A stretch of 64,000 nt of DNA from Chlamydoabsidia padenii. Taxonomy: Eukaryota > Mucoromycota > Mucoromycetes > Mucorales > Cunninghamellaceae. The stretch covers positions 868,001 through 932,000 of the forward strand of contig JAIWND010000007.1 of assembly GCA_025330725.1 (NCBI GenBank). The letters are read 5' to 3'. The translations under genes were made by a program, and so were the position numbers. The notes beneath the pieces were generated by a model. That model did not search any database. It had not been told where the DNA came from and saw only the letters and a list, made by a program, of their open reading frames with translations. Below, in pieces: positions 24,348-35,857 of this stretch (positions are counted from its first letter, which is position 1; every line of letters starts with the position of its first letter).

Positions 24348-25547
24348 ATGGCTAAAAAGAACGCTGCTCAACGACGTAAACAAAAAGCTGCTGCTGCCAC
24401 CAAGAAGGTTACTCAACAAGACGAAAACACTCCTTCTACCACCAACTCATCTGCTGCACCATCCATTGACCAAACTACTGCTGATGCTGCCCTTGCTTCT
24501 AAAGATCTTGAAACTCAAATAGACGCCACCCGATCCGAAGAATCTAAACTCAGCCCTGTTGGCGATAATGAAAACGTGGCCACTGTAGAACCTGTCAAGA
24601 CTGAAGAAACTCCCAAGGCTGAAGAAATCAAGGTTGAAGAAACTCCCAAGGCTGAAGAAATCAAGACTGAAGAAACTCCCAAGGTTGAAGTCAAGGTTGA
24701 AGAAACTCCCAAGGTTGAAGAAATCAAGACTGAAGAAACTCCCAAGGTTGAAGAAATCAAGACTGAAGAAACTCCCAAGGCTGAAGAAATGAAGACTGAA
24801 GAAACTCCCAAGGTTGAAGAAATCAAGACTGAAGAAACTCCCAAGGCTGAAGAAATCAAGACTGAAGAAACCCCCAAGGTTGAAGAAATCAAGACTGAAG
24901 AAACCCCCAAGGTTGAAGAAATCAAGACTGAAGAAACTCCCAAGGTTGAAGTCAAGGTTGAAGAAATCCCCAAGGTTGAAGAAACTCCCAAGGCCGAAGA
25001 AACTCCCAAGGCCGAAGGAACTCCCAAGGCTGAAGAACCCAAGGCTGAAGAAGCTCTCACGGCCGATGAACCCAAGGATCAAGATACTCCCAAGACTGAA
25101 GAGCCCAAAGTAGATGAAACAACAGTAGAACAACTCGATGTGGATAAAGCACCAAAAGATACTACGGAAAAGGACGACAAAAAAGACGATGATCCAAAAT
25201 CAAGCGAAAAGACAGCTAGTGTGGATGGTGTGGCGGCTACTAATGGATCTGTGAAGAAGGACAAGTCAATCAAGAATAAATCGACATTACAAAAGCGTAA
25301 ATCAGTGTTTGGCATGTTTAAAAAGGACAAGGTAAGACAAAAAAAGGTTATTGTTATTGAAAACAGGGTTACTGATCGACTTTTATCATTCACATGACAC
25401 TTATAGACCAAGACACCACCAGTACCAGCCTCTCCTATTGAGAAACCAATTGACAAGACTGAACACAAGACCGAACACAAGTCTCTGACCAAGGGAACAG
25501 ATGAAAAGAAGGCAAACAAGCGCAAGACATGGCAATTCTGGAAATAA
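24348..25547 (+). CDS. Lys/Glu-rich repeat protein, function unknown
   Basis: Two exons (24348-25331, 25407-25547) encode 374 residues. The start [20 protein letters not shown] is strongly basic and alanine-rich. Residues ~80-240 are about a dozen copies of an 11-residue unit [11 protein letters not shown] with shortened variants ([17 protein letters not shown]), encoded by a 33-base tandem repeat. The last ~100 residues are basic again ([15 protein letters not shown], then KRKTWQFWK at the very end). The acidic middle and basic ends suggest an extended, disordered protein; the terminal amphipathic WQFWK could touch membrane. No enzyme domain is visible. The antisense frames through the repeat are also open, a by-product of the 33-base periodicity. 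An element GCGGGATTTAAAAAA lies at 24040-24054. Confidence 0.75.
24598..25060 (+). repeat. 33-base coding minisatellite
   Basis: Tandem 33-base units (GAAGAAACTCCCAAGG core) within the Lys/Glu-rich protein gene. Units differ mainly at GCT/GTT (Ala/Val) and by in-frame deletions of about 6-18 bases, so the reading frame is kept throughout. Confidence 0.9.
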
Positions 25548-25549
25548 TC

Positions 25550-26600
25550 ATTGTTAACCCTCTCCCCTCTTTATACATTTACATACTAGTTACTACACCC
25601 TTCCCACTATTCATTATTTTTACTTTTACTACTTCCTTGTACGTCGTATATATTCTCTCCATACTATTATTATCATCAAAAGTAAGCGTTTGCTTAGTCT
25701 TATTTTAATACTCCTCTATTTATAACTACCTACAATATGCTCCCCTTTGAATAAAGACAAACTCCCAAAGTGGGGATTAAAATTAAAATTCCGCCATTTT
25801 ACAAAATTACTTCCACTGTCTCTCTCTCTCTTTTTCTCCTTTACTTTTAACTTTTGCCACTGCAGCACTCAAGCAATGCACTTCAAGTTATTTTGAATAG
25901 CTTTTATAACACCAACTTTTTTTTTCTTTTTTGTATTAGACGCCGTCGATCCTGGGAACAGAGATAACATTTTATCTCGAGGTAAAAGGGGGAAAATACT
26001 AACGGGTAGTGGGAATGCGTGTATATTGGACGACGTTTTAACTTGGCGCTTTTTTTCTTATCACACAGTGACGATTTGTATTGCACCCCGTTAACTAATT
26101 GGTGGACTTTATCATAAGGAAAAAGAGAACATGTAATGACTAGGCTCTTACTTTGGATCAACATAGAACAGCAAAAACGACAATTCAACCCAATAAGTAA
26201 ATATCACAAACGGGACACATTTTGGTAAATAGTAAACTAATATAGTTGGTTATTTGTATAGATAACGACTGGTGGATCAAGGTTAAAAAAAAAGGGGGGG
26301 AGGGGAACTGTATTCTCATACTATGAAACAAGTTCCGATTGGGCGAAGATCATTACTGTTGGATATCGCACTCTATTAATTGTTGCTAGTCCTCACATTT
26401 ACAACTGCATTGACTCATACAATAATTGCCGGTAATGAAGACAATCAACATTATCAAAAACTCGGTTGGATTTGGAAAAGTAGGATAGAGCAGGCTTGAT
26501 TGGAAACTCACTTTATACTGGCAATTGAATGGCTGGGAAATAGGTAAAGGTAAATATACTAGAAATGGAAAAACAGCAACTCATAAACTGACTACCGTAC
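25550..26600. other. Intergenic region, no gene supported
   Basis: AT-rich DNA with TA-rich 3' flanking sequence of the preceding gene and a facing pair of weak elements (GTGGGGATTAAAA and AAAATTCCGCC, about 25770-25797). Nothing else recognised. Confidence 0.4.
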
Positions 26601-26621
26601 CCTTTTTATAGATTGACAATG

Positions 26622-26991
26622 ATATCGACTGTGGTTGTGGTCTATTATACATTTTGTTGTGGTAAAACAGTGTTGGCTGCTTGGCCCAATCTTCCGATCG
26701 ATGGTGAGATATTCTCTTCCACAGGGTAAAGAAGATACTAATCCTTTTCTTTTTTATAAGGTAGTATAAAAACACCAATTCCTTGATGTATTGTGGCCTT
26801 TATGCGCATTCCCACCGACAATAATGGCAATAGACGTAAGTTGGCAAAAAAAAAAAAGCAGGATATTCACTTCTTTTTCTTCTTTTTAATATCCCTGCAT
26901 AATGGGTATAGATACGGAAGGTACACAAACTATGATGTGGGACGCTTCATCGACTTGGTGGGATTATATATATAATGGAAGCAATACATAA
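26622..26991 (+). pseudogene. 3' exons of an unrecognised gene, left repeat arm copy
   Basis: Three exon-like pieces with good splice signals read in one direction: VYYTFCCGKTVLAAWPNLP before a GTGAGA donor, GKEDTNPFLFYK, and FMRIPTDNNGNR, which is joined by intron ~26839-26911 to HTEGTQTMMWDASSTWWDYI and a stop at 26989-26991. The pieces are conserved in the right arm (about 62490-62110, minus strand). No upstream exons are visible to the left of 26600, so this copy is probably a truncated gene end carried by the duplication. I do not recognise the family. Confidence 0.35.
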
Positions 26992-29900
26992 TGTTCTCAT
27001 TGTCATTGACAGCATGACAATTAACATCCCTATGTAGTTTATTAGAATACTAGGATATTAATACCATTACACTTTATAATAAACGCCATATTTGAACCCT
27101 CTTTCTCTCTCTCTCTTTGTTGTTGTTGTTGTTGTTGAATGGACAGAAATGTCATAAACTCGTCCATTGTTTTATACTATATGTTACATTGTAAACCAGT
27201 GATGCATTGATGGATTGTGGACAAATGATCTGTAACTAGAAATTCGTTTACTCCATCATGTAAATATACCCAGTCTAATTTGTCCATTCTAGAGGTAAAG
27301 AACAGCAGTGTGAATGCGCTGTAAAGTAAATACTAGCATAGCTTGTATTACTGTGGGACTACAAGTTATTGTTACTGTCGTTTGTAGTATGATAAGCATA
27401 CATGCAGTGTTAACAAATATATTCAAATTCCGACTCCGCTTTATTATGCAGCCGACCTTGCAAAAAAGCCGACTTGAATCCTGCCACAACTATCAGTAGC
27501 TCTATTAAAACCTTATTAGTAGAATAAAGTAGCTAGTGTTTAGTATAGAATGGCATAAACGGAAGCAAAGGTACAATGACAAATACTAATGGTCTGATTC
27601 GCCGATGCAGACAGCCAAAAAGAAAACAGACCCATCCCATCGTGTGAAACAAACCAGATTACCACATACTGTAGTTGTAAAAACATAAAGACAAGAGTTT
27701 TATTTATTTATTTATGTATTGTATAACTAGGGAATCTATATTTTAACTAATAACTAAAACCAAAGAGATACCCATCATCCCATCAATTTCATATCAATAC
27801 TTGATCCACCACCCATGATTATTGTCGCTGCGTGGGGTAACATCGTCATAGTAAAGTTTGCTGTATGATCTTGGTTTTAATGTCGTATCACTTGTCTTTG
27901 TCGATGGAATCCCCACTCCACCATGTTTTCCATAAGCGAATAAAGGTTGACAAAAGACAGAAGAAGTTCGCCCACCTTTATTTCTTATCGACATGCGAGA
28001 GACAGTATAAGGACATACACACATCAGTCATATATTACCGCCTATGCGTACATTCCTATAAACAATGAGTAAATTATACCATTCTTTTACTTTACCGGAT
28101 ATGAAGAGAGCCACCACTTTGTGTATAATCCCCAAAACACTCTATTCAGCTAGTTTCCCCATGAAGCAGTAGTCATTGGTCAGTTGGATCTTGGTACGGA
28201 ATATCTTGTTAATGTCACCCTTGATATGGTCGTTCGTCGAGGAGGAAGAGTGGTTTTTATCGATATGTTTCATGACCCATCCCATGGAAGCAAGTCAATT
28301 AGTAAGCTGTTGTCCTGTAAGGTTTCTGTAGATAAAAAGTAAAAGAAGAAGAAAAAAGGAATTAATATAATAAGCATTATTGCTTAGTTGAGAGATTTAT
28401 ATCCTACCACAGTCTGCCATACGCATATGCTTGAGTTTCTTGTAATGGCCTATAGCATTCGTCCATCCCCCAAACTGATGTTGGTTTTTTTTTTTTTTTT
28501 TTCCTTTTGGTTATATGAGCTTCTTACCAGGTCCATGGTTATAATTACCAACGTCGTCGTCTAATCCAGTTCAAAAGGGAAAAGTTGATAATGTGGATAA
28601 TCCCAAATGAGTTGAGAACAAATCAACTTGCATTAGTTATACTAAGATATCCTTCATTTGTTGCATTTAATTAGATTGACAGAGTTTGTTGATGACGGTA
28701 TAGTAAATGTATGATAAAGGAATATAAAAAAAAAAGAGCGAGAGGCAAAATAGCCACCTCAAATCGCTTGAAGCGGGAATTCAAAATCCATATCAAGGAA
28801 CGAACTCCTTATTATATCTTTCCACTAAATATTATGACCAAGTATATAAACCAGCGGAAACGTTAAGAAACTATCAACAGAATACATGATATCATCAGTA
28901 TTCTTGTATGATCTACCTTCTCTACTGTAGTTGAGCTAACCGAGACTTGGCTCCGTAAGCGGGATTTGAAAATAAATTGACCATTAGTGTTTTTAAGGAA
29001 TATGATGATGATTGCCGTACCTCTAAGCAAACCATTGTTGATGTTTACATTACATATTCCTTTTTTTATCTTTCCAAATTTTTTATTTCATGGTACCCGC
29101 CGGTCGAGAACTGTTACTCGGGATCGAGGGAGTGTCATCATGCATGCCCCGGTTTCACTGTATTTCCTTATTTAGATCAAGTTGGCAATCCTCCCCTTTC
29201 AACATGAGCATGGTGATTTCTTCAAAATCATCCGTTTAACTTGATTCGCATCTCTATAGACGCAGAATTTAAATCCATTATAATCATCATGTTTTTTTTT
29301 CTTGGGTTACATTGATCAATCCTGAGGAAAGTAGTAAAAACTATAAGGTTACAGTGGGAAAAAAAAAGTCTAGCGCCCAGATCGGGGATTGAAAAAACAT
29401 GGCGAAGCATAAATAAAGAGAATTTTTTCGTGTTGTTTTGTTTTCTCTTTCTTTTTCTTTTCTCTTCATGATCATTCAAGTAAATCCTTCGGTGGTCCTT
29501 GGTTAATAGGTAAGTAGTGGAAAAGAAGGGTGGGGGGAATAGGTGGGAGAGAGAGAAGGGGTGAATCTTAGAGTGCTGTCCAGGTGGTTTAAAGTCCCGT
29601 AGTTGGCAGGTATGTGTAAAAGTTGCCCAGTGGTTGAAAATCCCTCAGCGGCAGGTACGTGAAAATTTGCTGTCCAGTGGTTGAAATCCCCAGAGTTGGC
29701 AGGTGTGAAAATGAACGTCAATATAGTTCTGCCTCCACGTGGCGACGTTTGGTTAATACTGAATGAACTAGTCTTTAATAATAGTCTCTTTAAACATAAT
29801 AAACATTGTCTCTCTTTAAACATTATAATGTTGTCTTTTTGTCTCTGAAACGAGCTATCGGTATTTGAAAAACACCCTTTTGCGATTTATCCTGCTTCTT

Positions 29901-30006
29901 TCTTTTATAATTCACTCGATCCACTCTCAACAAAAAAACAAGATTGCAGTCCACAAGAGACTTACAAGGTATGCTATTTGAAGGTGTAGCTTGCTGTTAT
30001 ATTGAC
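26638..30006 (+). repeat. Long inverted repeat, left arm (~3.4 kb)
   Basis: The segment is nearly identical, in reverse complement, to about 59078-62490. Identity starts at TGGTCTATTATACATTTTG (26638 here; end of the right arm near 62490) and stops after GCTTGCTGTTATAT near 30004. Long shared tracts include identical 106- and 83-codon frames at 29503-29823 and 29228-29479. The arms differ by scattered substitutions, small indels and homopolymer lengths. No target-site duplication, terminal inverted repeat within one arm, transposase or reverse transcriptase was recognised. Confidence 0.9.
28959..28973 (+). promoter_or_regulatory. GCGGGATTTGAAAAT element inside the repeat arm
   Basis: Perfect copy of the recurrent element; the matching copy in the other arm is at about 60105-60119 in the opposite orientation. 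No gene start is assigned next to it. Confidence 0.35.
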
Positions 30007-30009
30007 GTT

Positions 30010-31030
30010 GCATTCCACGACAACTAATCTTACCTTTTTTTTTTTTTTTTTTTTTTTTTGTCCAGCACCATAATATGGTCATCCTTTGGTCATTATTATA
30101 CAACTCATTCCCCACGACCAACCACTCTATGAAGAAGACGAATCTCATGATTGCTGATACGATGTCGATCTGGTATCCATATTGGGGGCTCTCTGTCTAA
30201 CTGGAACAACACAACACTACACCTTTTGACCATACTCATTACGGCTGAAAAGGACAAAGGCAACATTGGTCTCCAGCAATGAACATCATCAACTCAAGGC
30301 AGGATCCTATTGACATGTAGATCACAAAACGTATCTTGAATCAACCGGTGCAAGAAGGGGTAGATCTCTTTGGTACTTTATAAAATATAATGGCACTTTA
30401 ATTGGACGATTGCAACAAAACATCTTCGACCATAAAGGTGACTCGGCCCTTACTCCTCCATGTATACTTTAGTATTAGAATCCATCCTCGCCCCTCTTTT
30501 TATTTTATCTTGTTAAAGTAGCTTTGTTATACAATAAACATATCTTACTATTGTCTTGTCGATTCAATACTTCATCATATATACGTATGTATATTTGTAT
30601 TATTCGATTGATAACAGTAATGAATAGCTGATGGATAATCATGCCTTTGTCATTTGGACGCCGTGTTATCAGGGTCGCATTGTGTAGAGATTGTCGGAAT
30701 TTAAATTAAGCATTGATTCAAAAGACTGAGTCTTTTATTCCTGCATAAAAATCATACTACAAGTTTAAACTGGGTCAACATTCTTTTAGTTATCGTTTGG
30801 ACTATGTAAAGGACAAGTTTATTATAATAAAGTGATATATATATATAAACAACAATGGGGTTATATAATAAAGGAAATGTTTTACAATTAGAATCTTATT
30901 TAAAATATCCTCTCCCTTTTTCGGCTTCATTTTATTAAGTAGGTACCGCATTAACATACTGTATATATTTCAAAAAAAGAGAGTTTATTGATAAAAGATA
31001 TTAATTAATTACTTGTACTATTAAATGTCT
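30010..31030. other. Intergenic region, no gene supported
   Basis: Between the repeat arm and the 3' end of the P450 gene. A T run at about 30037-30059 and short open frames only; the minus-strand frame at 29927-30148 spans the arm boundary and is low complexity. Confidence 0.4.
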
Positions 31031-31035
31031 ATATA

Positions 31036-32666
31036 TTAGGCGTCCACTCCACGTGGTGTAAAAGCAACAGATGTCCCAATGGTTTCTTCCCGCCCAAGCC
31101 AAGACCATACACCATTAGATCGATGGACGCGATCCGTATTACCACCATGAAGATCATAAGCCTGGACCAGCCGAGCCACCACTACGGACAAGAACAATTC
31201 ACTGACCCGCGATCCTTGACAAAGACGTCGACCTACCCCAAAAGCCAAATGATCATGCGCCGGCGCTTTCTTGGCATCCAACACCGACACGGTTGTTTCC
31301 GTCTTGGTCAAGAATCGATCGATGGAGAAGGAGTTGGGATCTGGGTAATAGTCCGGGTTAAAATGGATGGCATCGAGATTGACGACCAGTTCGGAATCTT
31401 CGTCCACACGATACTTTTGTTGACCAAATTCGATATCTTGATCCACTCGACTGGCATGAGCATAGGCACGGGCGGGAGGATCGTAGCGTAGAGATTCCTT
31501 GACAAACGCCTGTGCTGCCTCTTGTTGGGTGCGGATCCGGTCTTGTTGATCAGCAGGAAGAGTGGCTAAGCGTTGGATCATAGTGAAGAGAGCCGTGGAC
31601 AAATACTTGTAACTGTGGAGAGTGAGGTGCATGAGATTGATAATGATTTCATCTTGTTGAAGTTGTTCAGGTTCAGGATCATTCTTGGATGCCGAGATGC
31701 TGGACAAGTGCTTGGACAAGCAAGGACGACGATGATTGAGGTGCTCATTATCATCATCATTGTTGTTGTTGTTGTTGTTGAGGTTTTCTAGTGTCCAATT
31801 GACAAAGTGGGTCAATAATTCGTTACGTTGACGGACCAAAGGATCACCCAGTAAGATGTTGCGCACCGAGATAATCAAAGGCACCACAGGGATTCGAAAG
31901 ACAGTGTATTGGGTCCACACCTTGGCTTGTTCTTGTTCTAATGCCGCCACCTTTTCCAATACCTTGACCATCAGTTCGGGATCCACCTGAGACTGTTCCA
32001 TGACAAGAATTAATGCTGTTTCCAATGCCACCAAATCCACCAAACCACGTAAGTGATCCCCGCTGACTTTATTTCCTATTGCTGCTTGTTGGATTGTCTG
32101 GACGAGTTTTTCACTTTGGGTATCAAACAGTGTGTCGAACCAGGCTGCTGGAGTGGTATTTATCGCACTGGCAATAGATCGTCGGATACGTGACCAATAC
32201 AATGAGAAAGAAGCAGCAAAGACAGTTTTACCTATATTCAGTTTCAAAGAGCTTAGTACTCAGTTTTTCCTTCTTCCTTTATATATATATCTAATTCCTT
32301 ACCATTATCTGTTAAAGGGATTTCAGCCCCACCTGATACCACTTTGGAAGAATTATATTGATCCAGGTCAACCAAGAGATGTTTGACCAATGGGCCGTCA
32401 TTCAACACCAAGACCCGTCGTTGGCCAAGTTTGACCGAGAAGAATGTATTACCCACTGCTTTCGCCCACGTCGTCAATATCCTCGGTCCTTGAATTTGAT
32501 AGTCTTCTAACCCATTCCATAACCAAGGCAAGGAAGTCGGCGAAGGTGCCCAAGGTTGCTTGTCCGTGCCATCCGATTTCTTGTTGACCCACATGTACTG
32601 ACTAACAAATTGAGAAAGGATATAGGTGATCCCCATTGAGATAAGGGTGGATGGTATGGAGCCCAT
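31036..32666 (-). CDS. Cytochrome P450 monooxygenase, substrate unknown
   Basis: Two exons (32303-32666, 31036-32231) encode 519 residues. A hydrophobic N-terminal helix (STLISMGITYILSQFV) fits endoplasmic reticulum anchoring, and a proline-rich hinge (QPWAPSPTSLPWLW) follows. The K-helix ExxR is FVKESLRYDP, the PERF-like region is FNPDYYPDPNSFSIDRF, and the heme-binding loop is HLAFGVGRRLCQGSRVSE with the axial Cys. The I-helix region (DEIIINLMHLTLHSYKYLST) lacks the usual A/G-G-x-D/E-T-T oxygen-activation motif. A poly-Asn/Asp insertion (about residues 285-297) is encoded by AAC/AAT repeats. An element GCGGGAGTTGAAAA lies at 32797-32810, 131 bases upstream. No biosynthetic backbone gene is next to it. 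Confidence 0.88.
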
Positions 32667-32796
32667 GGTTGTTTGATGTAGTTATGGTTTAGTAATGTAA
32701 GATGAGAAAAAAGAAAGAAGAAGAAGGAAGAGAAAGAAAGGTGAGAATTTTTCTTTTTGCCATTTGCTTTTTCTAAAAAGGATAAAAAAGCCAAAA

Positions 32797-32810
32797 GCGG
32801 GAGTTGAAAA
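32797..32810 (+). promoter_or_regulatory. GCGGGAGTTGAAAA promoter element
   Basis: Copy of the recurrent element 131 bases upstream of the P450 start codon. Function inferred. Confidence 0.35.
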
Positions 32811-33283
32811 TTATACTTTTTTTTTGCCAGTGCTTTCTGTTGTTCAAATGGCTGCTATCAATCAAAAAGTTTATTTCTATTGGGGCAAGACATTTCCTTA
32901 CTTGATAAAGACAATACTGCATATAGATAAACAACAGGAAGGACTGAGCATGAATGCCTGTGGCTCCAAATGGTTCTTTTCTTGCGCAATAAGAGCACCA
33001 ACCAGCGTTATCCATTTTGACGTTGCACAATCTTCATCCCAATATACGTCTTGTTATCAATATTCGGATTCCCTATAGCATCCCTTTAGTTGAATATGGT
33101 TTGCACTACTCGGGGTATCAATAGGAGGTTGAATATGTCCAGTTTTACATATAGTCCTTCTGTCTATGCAAAAGAAGATCAAAAGTCAATGTGATAAATG
33201 TGTAAAAGTGAGTTGTTTTTATTAAAATGATATGATGATGATGATAATGATAATGATGAGGGTGTATAATTGTCACTAGTAAT

Positions 33284-34839
33284 CTAATCTATGGGCAGTT
33301 GAGAGAGAGCTTGATCTATATGATGCCGGCGGATCTGAAAAGATTAAAGATTCAACAGTTAGTCCTACAACTATTGAGTAGTTATGCTTTCTTCCTTTTT
33401 TATTATTACCTTTTCATTGGTCACATCTTCGCGAAGACAAATCATGGCCGCCTCCCTTAATAGATTATCGAGTTCCGCACCTACAAGATAAAATGCCAAT
33501 GAGTATTCTATCACAGATTCAACTTTTGTCTTTATCTCTTTACCTGACCAGCCTATGGTTGAGGTTGATGCCAATGTTCTCCATTCCGAATCAGTCATTT
33601 CCAAAGGCATTTTCTTTGATAATCCTTGTAGAATTGCTAGTCGTTGATTTTCGTCGGGAAGAGACAGTGGTATATGTTCGTCGAACCGTCCAGGGCGAAG
33701 AATAGCAGGATCGACTTTATGGAATCGGTTGGTAGCTGTAGTAATAATAAAGAGATGAGTTTCTTGTTTTTTGTCTTGTTGTTGATTCAATTACCTGCTA
33801 CCACAAGGACATCCATTTGTATTGATGCATCAGCGTTCGTGCTAGTCCTTGTCATTAATCCATCCATTTCTATATAAAGATTAGATTAGAATAGTTGTGT
33901 ATAGCCTGTCTCTTGTCTTACCTGTCAAAAACCCTGTTACGATACGATCGCTTGTGTTTTCTGAGCTTGATCCAGTGCCTCGTTTTGGCAATAGCATATC
34001 AATCTATAGGAATAAGAGCAAGTCAATGAGCCGTTAAACAATGAATAGTGGGGAGGGGGTTTACCTGATCAATGAATAGAATGCAAGGCGCATTGGATCT
34101 AGCATGGGAGAATATGGCAGCAATGTTTTTTTCCGATGCACCGACAATCTTGGAGCGTAGTTGAGTACTCTATATATAAATAAAAGTGAGTCAAAAAGAA
34201 TCATTGAGGATCATGGACTTGCCTGCACAAAGATAAAGTTGACACCAGCTTCAGAGGCTAATGCTGAGCATAGCATTGTTTTGCCCGTACCAGGAGGACC
34301 GTGAAACAAGATACCGCGAGGTGGAGCAATACCCAAGTCCAAATACTTTTCAGGATGATGAAATGGATAGATCACAGATGTCTAGTAACATAAAGTGAGT
34401 AGGAGAAGAGGTGATGTGGAATATATTTTTTACCTTGATATCATCAATCACGTCATCAATACCATATAGGTCAGCGAATCGTATAGATGGAATTTGACTT
34501 GTAAATGCATTCATGTTGGAAGGATGTACAATGGATAACGCCTTTTCGATATGTTCTGGTGTCAATACAGGTTTCTAATAATAATAATAATAATAATAAA
34601 GAAGTGTTAGTACTTCGTCCCGTCTCTTGTTTTTTCTTCTCCTTACTTTATCCTGATGGATTGTTTCTTCTTTAACTAATTGTAGTACTAGTTGACTACA
34701 TAAACTTGATAGATCGCTTGGTACAAATCCATGAGTCCGTTGAGCCATTGATGTTAATAAAGTATCTTGATCTTGATCAGAAGCAAACGGCAGCCCTATA
34801 CACCAAAAACATTCATTAACCATTGTCTTTACCCACTTC

Positions 34840-34875
<36 letters not shown>

Positions 34876-35648
34876 TTACCTTACTTTTAGTGAGAAGAGT
34901 GAGGATATCGTAACGCTGAGAGGCAAATTTCACCACGAGTTCTTGTACATCGTCCAATCGACCAGATCTGAGGAAGCTAGGATCGATTGCATGAAGTCTA
35001 TTCGTCAAGGCCAAGACAAATACACCATTGTCTTCATCAATACAATTTTGCATCATTGAAGTCACACGCGTATCCAGTCCCGTCTTGTTCTTGGATAACT
35101 TGCCCGCAAGCATATCCCATTCATCGACAATGACAAGCACCACTGATTGTTGTTGTGCTTTCTTCTTGGCTTCAGTAAAGGTCGTTCGTAGTTTCGTTTC
35201 GGAGGCCCCTTCCTCTATACAAAAAAAAAAAAAAAAAAAGAAAAAAAGAAAGAAAGAGGTCATATTAGTCATAGTCATAGATATTACAATTATTCACCAC
35301 ATTACCTGTCTGGAATATATCAGGACCATTCACAAGAAAGTAGGGTAGCTGGGATGCTTCTATGATTACGAAAAAAAGAAAAGCAAAACAAAGATGAGTA
35401 ACAGATTGAGGTTATTATCATGTTGTTCACTTACTAGCAAGAGTCAATGCCAATGCTGTCTTTCCAGTCCCTGGTTTACCATGAAGGACAACACCTTTGG
35501 AAAATGCATAATCAGTCGTGGGGTTTTGTTGTAAATGTCGTATGGCTTGTTGAGTACTAATTTTATCGACAAGGTAGGTCACGAGATCTTGATAGCCACC
35601 AATGGTTGATATCACATTATTGATCCATGTCTCACGTTCAGCAATCAT
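33284..35648 (-). CDS. Tandem AAA+ ATPase of the AFG2/SPATA5(L1)-CDC48 group
   Basis: A multi-exon gene from ATG at 35648 to TAG at 33284-33286, roughly 650-700 residues, with two AAA modules and almost no N-terminal domain. D1: Walker A GKPGTGKTAL, Walker B VVLVIVDEWDML, sensor/Arg-finger region LALTNRLHAIDPSFLRSGRL. D2: PPRGILFHGPPGTGKTMLCS, pore-like STQLRSKIVGASE, Walker B CILFIDQIDMLLPKR, then VAATNRFHKVDPAILRPGRFDE and the C-terminal helical part WSGAELDNLLREAAM. The family includes Afg2/Drg1 (ribosome biogenesis) and SPATA5L1. The short N-terminus fits SPATA5L1 better than Afg2. In D2 the catalytic Walker B Glu is Gln, with a splice junction directly after it. Intron ~34824-34880 contains a (TA)n tract. 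The gene shares a 209-base divergent promoter with the MFS transporter. Confidence 0.8.
34843..34872 (+). repeat. (TA)n microsatellite in an intron
   Basis: About 15 TA units inside an intron of the AAA+ ATPase gene. Confidence 0.85.
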
Positions 35649-35857
35649 AGTGATGAAAGAGAGAAGAAGAGGGAGAAAAAAAAAATTGAAGCCTTTTTTT
35701 TTTTTTAAAGACGAGCCACCACTCAATTTTTCAAGTCCCGCACAGTCTCTCAAAAAGGAAACCATTACATGGCCATACACAACAAACAGAAAAAATCCCG
35801 ATTCCAACCTTTTATTACTTCTCGGGACAAAAAAAAACCTTCTTCACCTTATACATC
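35649..35857. promoter_or_regulatory. Divergent promoter between AAA+ ATPase and MFS transporter
   Basis: The 209-base gap between two start codons holds TTTTTCAAGTCCCGC at 35728-35741 and AAAATCCCGATTCCAACC near 35788-35805, both variants of the recurrent element, plus T and A runs. Confidence 0.45.

Noticed and set aside
24447..25133. Long antisense open frames (up to 228 codons) through the Lys/Glu-rich gene
   Set aside because: They follow the 33-base repeat of the sense gene, consist of Phe/Leu/Ser periodicity only, and have no gene structure of their own.
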